Origin: Rhodothermia bacterium
GTDB lineage: Bacteria > Bacteroidota > Rhodothermia > Rhodothermales > UBA2364
DNA length: 32,745 nucleotides
NCBI GenBank assembly: GCA_017303715.1
Contig: JAFLBZ010000047.1
Location: 1-32,745, forward strand
Reading direction: 5' to 3'
Part shown: piece by piece, positions 1 to 9,683 of the stretch
How the letters are laid out: every line of letters starts with the position of its first letter
Position numbering within the stretch: position 1 is the stretch's first letter
Made by a program: the position numbers and the translations under genes
The notes under the pieces: generated by a model
Databases searched by the model: none
The model's input: only the letters and a program-made list of their open reading frames with translations
Told to the model about the DNA's origin: nothing

Positions 1-212
1 CCGATAGGATGAATTATCCATCGTATTTAAAACGAGGTCTGTGTATCGGTAATGGGGCAATGGAAGCCGCAAACCGAACGTTGGTTCAGACCCGTTGCAA
101 ACGCAGTGGCCAACGATGGAGCGAACAGGGGGTCAATCATATTTTGAACCTCAGATGTGCTTGGCAATCTAACAATTGGACGTGTGTTACTAAACTCTTG
201 GTAGAGCATTAG
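1..212 (+). pseudogene. ISKra4-like transposase, C-terminal part (cut by window edge)
   Basis: The frame is open from the first bases of the window and ends at a stop at 210-212, so only the C-terminal ~70 residues are visible. The segment GLCIGNGAMEAANR followed by RCKRSGQRWSEQG and LNLRCA matches the end of ISKra4-type transposases (GxxIGSGxxESAxxxxVxxRxKxSGMRWS...). Whether the gene is intact upstream cannot be seen. There is no recognisable terminal inverted repeat between 213 and 331. Family assignment is from remembered motif pattern, not a search. Confidence 0.7.
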
Positions 213-331
213 AGGAACTTTTGAAATGCACCCTCTCAAGATATCGCCCAGACGTTGTAAAAGGTAGCCAAATACGCTTGGGAGTGTGCAAAATTTGACT
301 ATCTATAGTTTATTCACCCATAACTCAGGTT
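213..331. other. Short intergenic region, no feature seen
   Basis: This stretch lies between the transposase fragment and the end of the Dabb gene on the opposite strand. No hairpin with a T tract, no open frame and no clear IS end was found. Confidence 0.5.
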
Positions 332-628
332 TTACACCACATAATCCACACACACCCTGCCCGTAACCAACCGTTTAATGATAGGGATACCCGCTTGGTG
401 CGCGGGATGGTTCTGGTACGCCTCCAAGCCTGCCATGTCCTCAAATTCCGAAAAAAGCGCAACATCCCAGTTGTTATCTGGCGTTCCGGGTGCATTAATC
501 CCTACTTCAAGGTGGCGGATCGTGGGAATTTCCCCGACCAATCCCTCAAGTAAGTCCTTAATTTGTTGAGCGTTGGCGTGTTTTTCTGGGCCATCGGGCA
601 AAGACCAAAGTACGATATGTCTAATCAT
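332..628 (-). CDS. Dabb (stress-responsive alpha/beta barrel) domain protein
   Basis: A 98-residue protein beginning MIRHIVLWSL, the typical start of the dimeric ferredoxin-like Dabb family. The family pattern continues with a helix (ANAQQIKDLLEGLVGEIPTI), LEVGINAP, WDVALFSEFEDMAGLEAYQNHPAH and a C-terminal VxxRVCVDYVV strand. Length is normal for a single-domain member. These proteins are small homodimers; some are enzymes, many have no assigned reaction, and none can be assigned here. The start lies 6 bases after the stop of the GNAT gene on the same strand, so the two are probably cotranscribed. Confidence 0.88.
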   Translation of the reverse strand: MIRHIVLWSLPDGPEKHANAQQIKDLLEGLVGEIPTIRHLEVGINAPGTPDNNWDVALFSEFEDMAGLEAYQNHPAHQAGIPIIKRLVTGRVCVDYVV

Positions 629-634
629 GTTCGG

Positions 635-1561
635 TTAAGAGTTGGGTTGAAGGTTTTTCTGAAAGCGCCAAAAAATCCGTGAGATTTCGGCGCCAGTATG
701 AGCGGCATAAAAGGCATATGGCCCAACCCAAGGTATCACACTATAGGTATATCCTTGTTCCTTTTGGTCGCGCAAACAACGCCGAAGTAACACTGCACCA
801 ATGCCTAATTTACGTTCATTGGGATCGGTTCCCATTGGCCCAAACCACGGGAGGCCGCTATGCGTTCCGTCAAATGCGGCAAAGCCGAGAATTTGCCCGT
901 CTCTTAGGCCAAGATGTACAGCAATAGGCGTTCTTTGAAACGAGGCCGCCACTTCAAATTGCCAAGCCTTGAAGAATCGTTCCAAAAAAACCATCATAGG
1001 CCCAAAGTCCGATGCGGTGGCACGGCGTATTTCCAATCCTTTTTGGCGCAATTGGTGTTCAGCTGTTGCGGTTTCCCAGTCCTCTGCCACCAAATTACAG
1101 TGCATATGATACCCCTCACCAAAGCGTTCGTATCCGTTTTTCTGAAAAAAAGCGACCGTAGCGGTAGATCGCGGGTCTATGCCGGGGATAAAATAAGCGG
1201 GTGGCGCCTCGCCTGCCCGTATGGAAAAAGCCTTCTGTTTGGCTAATTTTTCTTCCATCAGTTGTAAAAGCCACGTACCCATTTTTTGGCGACGGTAACT
1301 TTTGGCGACCAACATCATTTTGATGTAACCAATCCCACTTTCGCGAACAACACCCATGATGAATGCAATAGGTTTATCTCCATCGAAGGCCACGAGCGTC
1401 GTTTCGGGCTTAAAATCAGGATCGTTATAGACAAACTCCTGCCAAAGCTCCGGTGTAAGCGGGTCGAGGTCTGCGGAAGAGTTCCACATATCCAATACAG
1501 CAGAATCTATGTGATGGGTCAGCGTTATTGGTTTAATCGTTACATTAGGGTTGTATGGCAT
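635..1561 (-). CDS. Tandem GNAT acetyltransferase
   Basis: Predicted protein of 308 residues from the ATG at 1561 (MPYNPNV). An in-frame ATG at 1594 would add 11 residues. Two GNAT folds are visible: an N-terminal one with the acetyl-CoA loop around YRRQKMGTWLL, and a C-terminal one with NERKLGIGAVLLRR. The C-terminal half ends in a YAFYAAHTGAEISRIFWRFQ segment like the last strands of a GNAT domain. The substrate cannot be told. It lies downstream of the ahcY terminator hairpin, so it needs its own promoter, and directly precedes the Dabb gene. Confidence 0.82.
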   Translation of the reverse strand: MPYNPNVTIKPITLTHHIDSAVLDMWNSSADLDPLTPELWQEFVYNDPDFKPETTLVAFDGDKPIAFIMGVVRESGIGYIKMMLVAKSYRRQKMGTWLLQLMEEKLAKQKAFSIRAGEAPPAYFIPGIDPRSTATVAFFQKNGYERFGEGYHMHCNLVAEDWETATAEHQLRQKGLEIRRATASDFGPMMVFLERFFKAWQFEVAASFQRTPIAVHLGLRDGQILGFAAFDGTHSGLPWFGPMGTDPNERKLGIGAVLLRRCLRDQKEQGYTYSVIPWVGPYAFYAAHTGAEISRIFWRFQKNLQPNS

Positions 1562-1604
1562 TCGGATGGTGATGATGAAAGGAAAGTACTTCAATGTACA
1601 AAAA

Positions 1605-1633
1605 AAGCCGCCCCCATCGGATGGGAGCGGCTT
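1605..1633 (-). terminator. Intrinsic terminator of metK-ahcY
   Basis: Arms AAGCCGC (1605-1611) and GCGGCTT (1627-1633) pair perfectly. Inside them CCCAT pairs with ATGGG around a CGG loop, with one mismatch. On the minus strand the hairpin is followed by a run of seven T, and it starts 20 bases after the ahcY stop codon. On the plus strand the T tract is less regular, so its main role is to end metK-ahcY transcription. Confidence 0.9.
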
Positions 1634-1653
1634 GAAAAATTTTTGCGGGAAGA

Positions 1654-2931
1654 TCAGGTTCCGGCAGCATAATCGGTTGCATAAGCGATTTGCTCTTCCG
1701 TCAAATGGTCAATCTCAATGCCCATCGTTTCCAACTTGATCCGAGCAATTTCTTGATCCAATTCTTCGGGAAGGTCAATAACACGCGGACTGAGATCGCC
1801 ACCATTTTCATGTGCCTGAATCAGGTTCAGGTGTGCCATAAATTGGTTAGCAAAACTCATGTCCATCACCTCCGAGGGGTGTCCTTCGGCAGCCGCCAAG
1901 TTCACGAGGCGTCCATCGGCCAAAACATAGATTTTTTTACCATTTTCCAAGGTATATTCAACGTTGTTGTCGCGGATGGTACGGACGTCAATGGCCAATT
2001 CACGGAGTTCTACGAGATTCAACTCTACGTCATAGTGTCCTGTATTCGAGACGATAGCCCCTTCTTTCATGGAAAGGAAGTGTTCGCCACGGATGATGTC
2101 GCGCATGCCCGTCGCGGTTACAAAGATATCGCCCACTTTTGCGGCCTCTTCCATCGTCATCACGCGATGCCCCTCAAGAATAGCTTTCAGAGAAGCGGTT
2201 GGTTTAACTTCGGTGACAATGACATTTGCGCCCATGCCTTTTGCCCGCATCGCAACCCCACGTCCGCAGTGACCATAACCAGCGACCACAAAATTCTTTC
2301 CCGCAAGCATCACACTGGAAGCCCGCAGAATCCCATCTAACGTGGATTGTCCGGTTCCATACACGTTGTCGAAGTCCCACTTCGTTTCCGCATCGTTTAC
2401 GGCATACACGGGATAGAGCATTTTACCATCCTCGGCCATTGCCCGTAGGCGATGAACACCGGTAGTGGTTTCTTCGGATCCACCAATAATATGGTCTGCG
2501 AGATGAGGATATTTATGATGGACGGTAAAAATAAGGTCTGCCCCGTCATCTAACGTGGTATGTGGAGGTTTATCAATGGAGCGTTCGATACACCAATAGA
2601 ACTCTTCGGTATTCATTCCGTGCCACGCATAGATTTCGATACCGGCTTCTGCGAGTGCGGCGGCCACTTCGTCGTTGGTGGAGAGGGGATTACAACCACT
2701 CCATGCAACCTCGGCTCCACAAGCGGCAAGGGTTTCGATCAGAACAGCCGTTTCTTTGGTTACGTGCAAACATCCGGTAATTTTGTATCCGGCAAAGGGT
2801 TTGAGCTTGGCGTATTTCTCACGCAGGCTCATCAAAACGGGCATACGACTTTCAGCCCATTCAATGCGCAACCGACCTTGAGGGGCTAAGCTCAGATCTC
2901 GGACTTTGTAAGCGCCTTCTTTGTGATCCAT
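1654..2931 (-). CDS. ahcY: S-adenosylhomocysteine hydrolase
   Basis: Hydrolyses S-adenosylhomocysteine to adenosine and homocysteine with a tightly bound NAD, removing the inhibitory product of methyltransferases. The 425-residue protein carries the catalytic/substrate motif YAVNDAETKWDFDNVYGTGQ with its conserved Lys, Asp and Asn. The NAD loop GYGHCGRG lies in AGYGHCGRGVAMRAKGMG. The motifs VSNTGHYDVEL and LADGRLVNLAAAEGHPS are also present. The C-terminus (LTEEQIAYATDY) is typical. It follows metK by 54 bases on the same strand, and a strong terminator follows it, so metK-ahcY form a methyl-cycle operon. Cytoplasmic. Confidence 0.97.
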   Translation of the reverse strand: MDHKEGAYKVRDLSLAPQGRLRIEWAESRMPVLMSLREKYAKLKPFAGYKITGCLHVTKETAVLIETLAACGAEVAWSGCNPLSTNDEVAAALAEAGIEIYAWHGMNTEEFYWCIERSIDKPPHTTLDDGADLIFTVHHKYPHLADHIIGGSEETTTGVHRLRAMAEDGKMLYPVYAVNDAETKWDFDNVYGTGQSTLDGILRASSVMLAGKNFVVAGYGHCGRGVAMRAKGMGANVIVTEVKPTASLKAILEGHRVMTMEEAAKVGDIFVTATGMRDIIRGEHFLSMKEGAIVSNTGHYDVELNLVELRELAIDVRTIRDNNVEYTLENGKKIYVLADGRLVNLAAAEGHPSEVMDMSFANQFMAHLNLIQAHENGGDLSPRVIDLPEELDQEIARIKLETMGIEIDHLTEEQIAYATDYAAGT

Positions 2932-2985
2932 GTAATTTTTTAGGTTGGATTTAAGTAGATATTATAAAGCTGATTTAGCGGATTT

Positions 2986-4155
2986 TCAAGCATATTTGGC
3001 AGCCGCTTCTTTGAGGGCGTCCACAAAATCTAATTGTTCCCATGAAAAGGAATCGCGACCAAAATGGCCATACGCTGCCGTTTCTTTAAATCCGGGTTTC
3101 TGGAGGTTCAATCGGGTGATAATGGCACTTGGGCGCAGATCAAAGACCTCATTAACCAACTCGGCCAAGGCCACGTCCGAGATTTTTCCCGTCCCATATG
3201 AGTTCACATTCACCGAGACGGGGTCAGCCACGCCAATGGCATAAGCCACTTGGACTAAAATCTGCTCTGCTAAACCCGCAGCCACCACATTTTTCGCCAC
3301 ATGCCGTGCGGCATAAGCGGCAGAACGATCCACCTTAGACGGGTCTTTTCCAGAGAAAGCGCCTCCACCATGCGCACCCCAACCACCATACGTATCCACA
3401 ATAATTTTTCGTCCGGTTAATCCGGTATCTCCATGTGGCCCACCGATCACAAAACGTCCGGTTGGATTTACATGCAAAATCAATTCATCATCCAACATCT
3501 CCGCAGGAATAACCGCAGGAACCAGGTATTTCCGCACATCTTGTTCAATTTGTTCCTGACTGACTTCTTCGTCGTGCTGGGTGGACAAGACAATGGTGTG
3601 TACACGCAATGCTTTGGTGCGGTCGTCGGAATACTCAATGGTTACTTGGCTCTTTGCATCTGGCCGGAGGTAGGGCATCCAATCCGTTTCCTTCCGAATA
3701 CGTGCCAATTCTTGTACCAACCGATGTGAAAACTGGATGGACATAGGCATAAAGGAGGGCGTCTCGGTACAGGCATAGCCAAACATCATGCCTTGGTCGC
3801 CGGCGCCTTGTTCTTGGTGTAAACCCGCCCCTTCATCCACTCCTTGCGCAATATCGGGGCTTTGGGCATGAATTGAGGAAATCACACCGCAAGACTCGGC
3901 GTCAAAGCGTAAAAGAGGATCTGTGTAACCAATTTCGCGGATCACCTGACGTGCAACTTCCTGAACATCTACATACGCATTGGTCGTCACTTCGCCGGAG
4001 AGTACCACTAAACCGGTTGTGACCAAGGTTTCTACCGCTACACGGCTTTTGGGGTCTTGTTCCAACAAGGCATCCAAAATGGCATCCGAAATTTGATCCG
4101 CCACTTTATCTGGATGACCTTCCGAAACCGACTCTGAGGTAAAAAGATACGCCAT
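2986..4155 (-). CDS. metK: S-adenosylmethionine synthetase
   Basis: Makes S-adenosylmethionine from methionine and ATP. The start at 4155 ([17 protein letters not shown]) is chosen because this is the universal N-terminus of MetK; an in-frame ATG at 4209 would add 18 unrelated residues. The 389-residue length is normal. Visible motifs are [15 protein letters not shown] (metal/ATP), the [12 protein letters not shown] loop region, the P-loop-like [21 protein letters not shown] and [19 protein letters not shown]. The neighbour ahcY completes the cycle. The 162-base region upstream holds no riboswitch I can recognise. Confidence 0.97.
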   Translation of the reverse strand: MAYLFTSESVSEGHPDKVADQISDAILDALLEQDPKSRVAVETLVTTGLVVLSGEVTTNAYVDVQEVARQVIREIGYTDPLLRFDAESCGVISSIHAQSPDIAQGVDEGAGLHQEQGAGDQGMMFGYACTETPSFMPMSIQFSHRLVQELARIRKETDWMPYLRPDAKSQVTIEYSDDRTKALRVHTIVLSTQHDEEVSQEQIEQDVRKYLVPAVIPAEMLDDELILHVNPTGRFVIGGPHGDTGLTGRKIIVDTYGGWGAHGGGAFSGKDPSKVDRSAAYAARHVAKNVVAAGLAEQILVQVAYAIGVADPVSVNVNSYGTGKISDVALAELVNEVFDLRPSAIITRLNLQKPGFKETAAYGHFGRDSFSWEQLDFVDALKEAAAKYA

Positions 4156-4317
4156 AAAAACTTGACAAATAATGGGTTGATTGCTGGCTGCGGAATAACC
4201 GCTAAACAATTAAGTTAGGAAAAAAAAACACTCCAATGACTGTATTCTCTATGAATTAGGCGCTACCCATAGACGTCCTTAAAGATTTTGATTCCAAACA
4301 TGGCTTTCTTCTTGGGA

Positions 4318-6276
4318 TTATTCGTTTAGCGGCCAGAAAATGGAGAATCGTATGTTTTGTGCCTGCAAAGGAAAGGTTGGAACCCGATAGGTTCCGGGAA
4401 AAAAGGAAAGTCCCGCCAGAAGGTTCTCCGCAGATAGTTGCAAGGTGGCAGAACGAACATCCGCCTCCGCAACCACATCTAAGCGCACGGTGGCCGGAAC
4501 GGCTGGGTACTCGTCAGGTGGCTTACCCCAAACATCCATCCGGTTAGACCAAGCAAGCCCTTTGTGCTTTGTCCAAAATTGCATCTGTATAAAAGTGCGT
4601 GCAATAAGGTCTTTTTCAAAGCCTGTAAACCGAAGACCAAATTGGGCATTTCCGGAAAACATCGGCGTCATTGCAGCTAACGTCAGGGTTTGAATTTGTG
4701 TTTGCAGGCGACCGAATAAACCTTTTACGGCTTGGTTGCGCCACCCGATGATCATGCCCCCCCCAACGGAAGTTGTGTTTTCCGACGCACTGTAAACGAG
4801 AAGATCCGTCCCAATCGCATAGGATTGCCCATAGCTTCCGGCAAATCCAGCCAGTTCTCCCTGCCAGTTGCCCCAGTGCCGCATCATACCAACCTTTAAC
4901 CAAGCAAAAGTAGAGGTCCCCGCAAAACTGGGAGTTGACACAAGCAAGCGATTAATCCCCGTTGAAGTAAAACGATTAGAAGCCTCGATGCCAGCACCAG
5001 ATAGTACAAAAAAGTTCCTTTTGGTAAAGCGGAAAGACCCATTCGGCAAAAGACCACTGGAAGTCCAACGCAGGTTTGCGTGCCAAGTAAGCCTAAACCC
5101 TTGCCAACGGAGGGAATCACGCAGGCCAAACCGTGCTTCAGGCCACCAAAGCGCATTGGTGGTGATGGATGCCGTGGGTTTTAGGTGATGTGTAAAGAGG
5201 TCTAATGACCACATTTTGCCCTTAACCGTAGCTTGCTCTAACCGCAGGCCATACCGATGAAGCCGTACCTCCTGTGTATCCGATACGGTTTGGGTGTAGG
5301 AACGGAACAACTCGGACTGCCAAAAAAAGGTGGCGGTAAATGGCTTAAGTGCTTTTCGAGACCATTTCCGGCGATACACCAAGGCCAAATCGTTCCATTG
5401 AGTTTGACGATTCCACCCAGCATCCCGAACCAAGCCAATTCGGGTATCATAAACCGTATCAAAGTCTGTACCCGAAGGCAAGACGCCCGCATGAGCGCCT
5501 CCTCGGCGACGGGTATGCAGGTTGCGGAGTTCTGCACTAAAAACAGGCCGTTCGTACCGTAACCGGAACAAAAATGCAGATCCTACCGATTTTGAACCTG
5601 TGTAGGCATTATTGGCTTTATCAGAAGCAACTCCAAACAAAAACTGGGTACGGGCAGGTTTTTTGAACCATTTTGTGTAGCGATTTTGGACATGCAGCGC
5701 CGAAGCCGATTGCAAGCCGCCGCCACCCGTATCGTAGCGCATTTCGGTGGAGGTAGCCGTTGTAGCGAATGCACCAAACCCCGCCGAAAAGCCCGGTAAA
5801 CCATTGTTCCCTTCAGGGGCAAACCGAAGGGGCGACAGCCAAGCACGCGGCACGAGGTCATATCGCGGGGTATCGCTCATTAAATCTCGGAAGGAATTTC
5901 CCGCAATTTGCAAACCCGTTTGTTGGGGCAGAAAACCAAAACCTGACCAACCATGTGCCCAGCCCTCAGCGCCTAAATCATAGAGATAACCACCCGAAAA
6001 CGATGCTATGCGTTGAATGTTTTGGTGTGGCGGCAAGGTCGTCGGTAAATCCTTTCCAAAAACTTCGCCCTCGTCGTCGTCCCGAAATCCAATCCGCAAG
6101 CTATCGGATGCAATCGGACGCTTTTTAACAAGGAGCGAGTCTGGCGGCGTTTGAGCAATTAACGTTGGACGCCACAGTGCGAACAAGGCCATCAAAAGCG
6201 CACCGAATTTGGCCGTTAAGAGGCGATGATTGCCCGCATCCCGCCGGCGTTTTGTCGTATCCCGCCTCATTTTCAT
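4318..6276 (-). CDS. Outer-membrane beta-barrel protein (TonB-receptor-like or porin-like)
   Basis: A 652-residue predicted outer-membrane protein. A basic N-terminus (KMRRDTTKRRRD) is followed by a hydrophobic stretch, and an AQT signal-peptidase site lies near residue 42. The body is rich in alternating aromatic and polar strands, for example SGGYLYDLG, QFLFGVAS, FTATFFWQSELFRSY and ARTFIQMQFWTKH. It ends in a short strand IRFSIFWPLNE, as expected for a barrel. A short plug-like region around residues 90-130 recalls TonB-dependent receptor plugs, but no TonB box or carboxypeptidase-like domain is clear. It lies 6 bases after the deoxynucleoside kinase stop on the same strand. The substrate is unknown. 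Confidence 0.7.
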   Translation of the reverse strand: MKMRRDTTKRRRDAGNHRLLTAKFGALLMALFALWRPTLIAQTPPDSLLVKKRPIASDSLRIGFRDDDEGEVFGKDLPTTLPPHQNIQRIASFSGGYLYDLGAEGWAHGWSGFGFLPQQTGLQIAGNSFRDLMSDTPRYDLVPRAWLSPLRFAPEGNNGLPGFSAGFGAFATTATSTEMRYDTGGGGLQSASALHVQNRYTKWFKKPARTQFLFGVASDKANNAYTGSKSVGSAFLFRLRYERPVFSAELRNLHTRRRGGAHAGVLPSGTDFDTVYDTRIGLVRDAGWNRQTQWNDLALVYRRKWSRKALKPFTATFFWQSELFRSYTQTVSDTQEVRLHRYGLRLEQATVKGKMWSLDLFTHHLKPTASITTNALWWPEARFGLRDSLRWQGFRLTWHANLRWTSSGLLPNGSFRFTKRNFFVLSGAGIEASNRFTSTGINRLLVSTPSFAGTSTFAWLKVGMMRHWGNWQGELAGFAGSYGQSYAIGTDLLVYSASENTTSVGGGMIIGWRNQAVKGLFGRLQTQIQTLTLAAMTPMFSGNAQFGLRFTGFEKDLIARTFIQMQFWTKHKGLAWSNRMDVWGKPPDEYPAVPATVRLDVVAEADVRSATLQLSAENLLAGLSFFPGTYRVPTFPLQAQNIRFSIFWPLNE

Positions 6277-6282
6277 GAAGGT

Positions 6283-6936
6283 TTATTCCGCAAAAAGACC
6301 GTAAAGCCTGCCTTCGATCTGAGAAATGATCTCTGCTCGGCTTTCTTCGTGGTTCACAAAATCCAAATCGTCCACATTGATAATCAACTTAGGGCCAACA
6401 TGATAACGATCCACCCAATCCTCATACAGTTCATTCAGCCGTTTTAGGTAATCTATGCTGATATTGCTCTCAAATTCTCTCCCACGCGACTGAATATGCT
6501 CGACCAATGTTGGAACAGAAGCCCGAAGGTAAACCAACAAATCCGGTGGCGTTAGATAGGATGTCATTATTTTAAATAGTTCCGTGTAGTTTTCATAGTC
6601 ACGTTGAGACATGAGCGCCATATCGTGGAGGTTCCGCGCAAAAATTTCGGCATCCTCGTAGATAGAGCGATCTTGCACCACCGAGTGCGGCAAATTCTCA
6701 ATTTCTTGTTGTTGATTAAACCGGCTTGAGAGGAAGAAAACCTGTAGGTTGAAAGACCAACGCCTCATATCGGCATAAAAATCTGCCAAATATGGATTGT
6801 CTTCGACCCGCTCGAAATAGGCTTCCCATTTAAAATGGTTGCTCAATAGACGGGTGAGCGAGCTTTTGCCTGCGCCAATATTTCCGGCGATGGCCACGTA
6901 TTTTTTTCCGGTTGAGGTTTTTGCAATTTTTGGCAT
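6283..6936 (-). CDS. Deoxynucleoside kinase (dNK/dGK-dCK family)
   Basis: A 217-residue cytoplasmic kinase that phosphorylates deoxynucleosides in nucleotide salvage. The P-loop GNIGAGKS lies at residues 18-25. The substrate region ERVEDNPYLADFY follows, then the DRS motif in VVQDRSIYEDAEIFA, and the lid-like arginine segment IQSRGREFESNI. VYLRASVPTLVEHI and YLKRLNELYEDW complete the family pattern, and the length is normal. Which base it prefers cannot be told. It is the promoter-proximal gene of a pair with the outer-membrane barrel gene. Confidence 0.93.
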   Translation of the reverse strand: MPKIAKTSTGKKYVAIAGNIGAGKSSLTRLLSNHFKWEAYFERVEDNPYLADFYADMRRWSFNLQVFFLSSRFNQQQEIENLPHSVVQDRSIYEDAEIFARNLHDMALMSQRDYENYTELFKIMTSYLTPPDLLVYLRASVPTLVEHIQSRGREFESNISIDYLKRLNELYEDWVDRYHVGPKLIINVDDLDFVNHEESRAEIISQIEGRLYGLFAE

Positions 6937-7074
6937 GGACGTATAAACATGTAAAAACCTTCCGACGGCACGTTGATCAGAAGGAGGGCTAAAGCATAAT
7001 TGGCGTAAGATAATGGATTTATGCTCGGATTTTTATGGGTATTTTTAGGGAAGTCGCGGATTTTAACGCGGTCA

Positions 7075-7590
7075 TCAGGTACGGAGGGTTTTGCGGCTTA
7101 CCACAAATCCCAACATGAGCAGCGCCAGCACAATGCCAATGAGGATAAACTTAACCAAGGCACTCCACCAAGCAGCCAGCACCCATCCCTCCAAATTGCC
7201 TTGTAAAACCTGTAAAAGAGCTATATTCTCGGTTATATCCAAGACAACCGCAGCCACCACGATGCTTTTAACCGCCCAAATCCGCGAAGGTTTTATGCGC
7301 CGATGACGCCGTGCGATCTGGCGTACCAGCAAGACCAATGCACCGCCATAAGCCAACATAAACAAAAAGTCCCACCACAAACTAGTGTAAGCAGCTCGCT
7401 GCCCCGCACTTCCCCAGTCTCGCAAGAGGTTAAACGCTTGTTCTGGGGTTCCCGCAAATTCAAACGCCACAATGCCATGCCCTTTCGCCAAAAGCGGAGC
7501 ATCCAAAAGGCGCATCACCACGAACATCACCACGGCAAACACGCAAAAACCGATAGTGGCAAGGGTTTGTTTGGATTGGGGTGGCTTCAT
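7075..7590 (-). CDS. Four-helix integral membrane protein, unknown function
   Basis: A 171-residue protein with four predicted membrane helices: near residues 10-27, 70-88, 106-128 and 140-163. A periplasmic-looking segment FEFAGTPEQAFNLLRDWG lies between helices 1 and 2. Similar small membrane proteins with an FEFA...W segment and a conserved DxxEN in the third helix (here LDITENIALL) are widespread but unassigned. Its ATG overlaps the stop of the TPR gene (ATGA at 7587-7590), implying translational coupling. Confidence 0.75.
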   Translation of the reverse strand: MKPPQSKQTLATIGFCVFAVVMFVVMRLLDAPLLAKGHGIVAFEFAGTPEQAFNLLRDWGSAGQRAAYTSLWWDFLFMLAYGGALVLLVRQIARRHRRIKPSRIWAVKSIVVAAVVLDITENIALLQVLQGNLEGWVLAAWWSALVKFILIGIVLALLMLGFVVSRKTLRT

Positions 7591-9683
7591 GGTTGTGGGG
7601 AGTTGGAATTGGTTTTTGGTTTTTCCGCTTGAACTTTCTCCGCAATGCGTCGGGCTTCCTCTAAACGTCCTGCTTTGTGCAGCGCCTCAATCAAGTGTTC
7701 GCGCAGCACCACATTATTAGGTATTGCCTCATGACGCGCCAACCATTTGTCCGCCAATGCGTTGAGTTGCCCTTGTGCACGGTAGAGGTCTATCAAAGCA
7801 CGATGGGCTGGCGCAAAATCCGGTTTTACGGTCAAAATCCGTTCATACGCCAAAATGGCCATTGGTAGATTGCCTTCCGATCGGTATAATTCACCAAGCG
7901 CCTCTTGGTTTTCGGTGAGTTGTGGCGCAAAGTTGGCCGCCTCATTAAAATAAATCCGTGCGCGTTCTATTTCGCCCATCCTTCTGTAATGGGTTCCAAC
8001 ATAATAGAACAATTTTCCCGACCCTTGATAGGTATGGAGCAAGTCCGTAATAACGCCTTCTACGGAGGCTTGTGGGCAAGTTGTGGTAAAGAATTGAAAG
8101 GCTCGACCACCCAAGGCGTCATATTCTTCTAAAGCCTCTTTGGTACTTTGCCGGTTTTCGGCTTCTTCCACGCTGCGGTTTTGCACCTGCGACACCTGTT
8201 GCTCCTGCAAGGCTTTCACCCCTCGGAGTGCTTTCCGCAAGCCTGTTTCGGCCCATTCGCACTGTTTTGGATCGTCCTTAGTGGCCAATTCTGCCAGCCC
8301 GATGTAGGGCAAAGGATGCTGCGTCAGTTTGTCGAGGGCACTTAAATACCCTCTTTTGGCCTCTTCTTTATGGCCCAAATTGGCTTGCATTTCGCCCCAG
8401 CGTACCCAAGCCGCTGTTGCCTGAGTCGTATCTGTGGCAAGTGTGGCATAAGTTGTCGCCGCCTCTTGCCAACGCTTCATCCGGCGTTGCAATGCTCCAA
8501 GTGCATTTAGCACCTCCGGATCTTTTGGCGTGCTACTACGGAGGGCTTCTAATTTTTCTAATGCCACCGCAAGACTATCTTGTAGCTCATAGGTTCGGGC
8601 AATGGCCAATTTAGCCTTCCCCGCAGCGCCCGTCAAGACGGCCAAGGAGTCGTAATATGCACGAGATTTCTCCCACTCTTGGGTAATTTCATGCGTTTGT
8701 GCCAATTTCTTAACGATGCCCGGATCCTGTGGAAAGATTTTCCTTTGCCGCCGAAGCAGTTCTAAAACCGCTGTATAATTAAAACCTTGCTCATTGATCT
8801 GAACCAAAGCATCATACAGCCGCTTTTCTTTGGGGTTTTCCCGAAGGAGCTTATCAAAAACTGCTTGGGCATCACTGTTTTTCTGGTTTGCCAACAAGAT
8901 TTGTCCGTACATCAATCCCACATCCAAATTGCGTGGGCTACGGTCATAGATCACCTTCCACGTCTCCTCCATTTCTTTGTATCGGCGGAGTTCCAAGAGG
9001 CATTTTCCCTTCATTTGCAAAAGTTGGCTATTGTTCGGCCATTTCCCCAAGGCTTCCTCCGAGGCTTGCAGCGCCTCCTCCCATGCCCCTTCCTCCAAAT
9101 GCAAAACAATCAGGTTGTGCCGTGCGGAGAGCGAATCAGGCAAATATTGCACCGCCAACTTAAATTGGCGCATGGCCTCGTCTCTTTTTTGGGCTTGGTA
9201 CGCCAAACCGCCAAACCGCTGGGCAATAGCGCCCAATTGTGCCCGAATTTGTGCGCGACCAAAGCCTTCCACTTTGGCACCTTTTCCCAATGCCTCGTCT
9301 ATTTCCTCTAAAATCCGCTTGGCATCCATCAATTTTCCAGACTGTAGCCAAATATCAGCCTGAAGAGACTTAAGGCGGAGGTCTTTCGGGAATTTCAACA
9401 AACCCCGCGTAAGGGTGGCCTCGGCACGTATGGTGTTTTTGGACTGGAGGTAACAAAAGGCCAATGCTCGGTATGCCTCGTTATTTTGGGGATTTTGCCG
9501 GAGGGCTTCTTCAAATTTTATAGCGGCTTGTGCATATTGCCCCTTCTGGAACAAACGAATACCCTCGTTATAGGGCACATTCTGCGCAAAGACGAACCCA
9601 AACAGGCCCCAAAAAACAACAAGCACCCCCAACAAATGATGACGGTGCTTCCACCTAAAACCTTGAATGTGTTGCGTTTTCAT
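7587..9683 (-). CDS. Exported TPR-repeat protein
   Basis: The start at 9683 (MKTQHIQ) is preferred because it gives a normal signal peptide: basic n-region, hydrophobic LLGVLVVFWGLFGFVF, then AQN. An in-frame ATG at 9755 adds 24 residues that spoil it. The mature ~670 residues are almost wholly tetratricopeptide repeats, with signatures such as NEGIRLFQKGQYAQAAIKFEEAL, AYRALAFCYLQ and APAHRALIDLYRAQG. TPR arrays act as protein scaffolds; no enzymatic domain is visible. It is the first gene of a pair with the four-helix membrane protein and is divergent from the effector-like locus. Confidence 0.85.
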   Translation of the reverse strand: MKTQHIQGFRWKHRHHLLGVLVVFWGLFGFVFAQNVPYNEGIRLFQKGQYAQAAIKFEEALRQNPQNNEAYRALAFCYLQSKNTIRAEATLTRGLLKFPKDLRLKSLQADIWLQSGKLMDAKRILEEIDEALGKGAKVEGFGRAQIRAQLGAIAQRFGGLAYQAQKRDEAMRQFKLAVQYLPDSLSARHNLIVLHLEEGAWEEALQASEEALGKWPNNSQLLQMKGKCLLELRRYKEMEETWKVIYDRSPRNLDVGLMYGQILLANQKNSDAQAVFDKLLRENPKEKRLYDALVQINEQGFNYTAVLELLRRQRKIFPQDPGIVKKLAQTHEITQEWEKSRAYYDSLAVLTGAAGKAKLAIARTYELQDSLAVALEKLEALRSSTPKDPEVLNALGALQRRMKRWQEAATTYATLATDTTQATAAWVRWGEMQANLGHKEEAKRGYLSALDKLTQHPLPYIGLAELATKDDPKQCEWAETGLRKALRGVKALQEQQVSQVQNRSVEEAENRQSTKEALEEYDALGGRAFQFFTTTCPQASVEGVITDLLHTYQGSGKLFYYVGTHYRRMGEIERARIYFNEAANFAPQLTENQEALGELYRSEGNLPMAILAYERILTVKPDFAPAHRALIDLYRAQGQLNALADKWLARHEAIPNNVVLREHLIEALHKAGRLEEARRIAEKVQAEKPKTNSNSPQP

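Noticed and set aside
1690-2340. Long plus-strand frames opposite ahcY and other genes
   Set aside because: They are antisense to well-supported coding genes and show no recognisable protein features.
4156-4317. SAM riboswitch upstream of metK
   Set aside because: Only a weak GCGG/CCGC hairpin is visible. I could not match any SAM riboswitch consensus.
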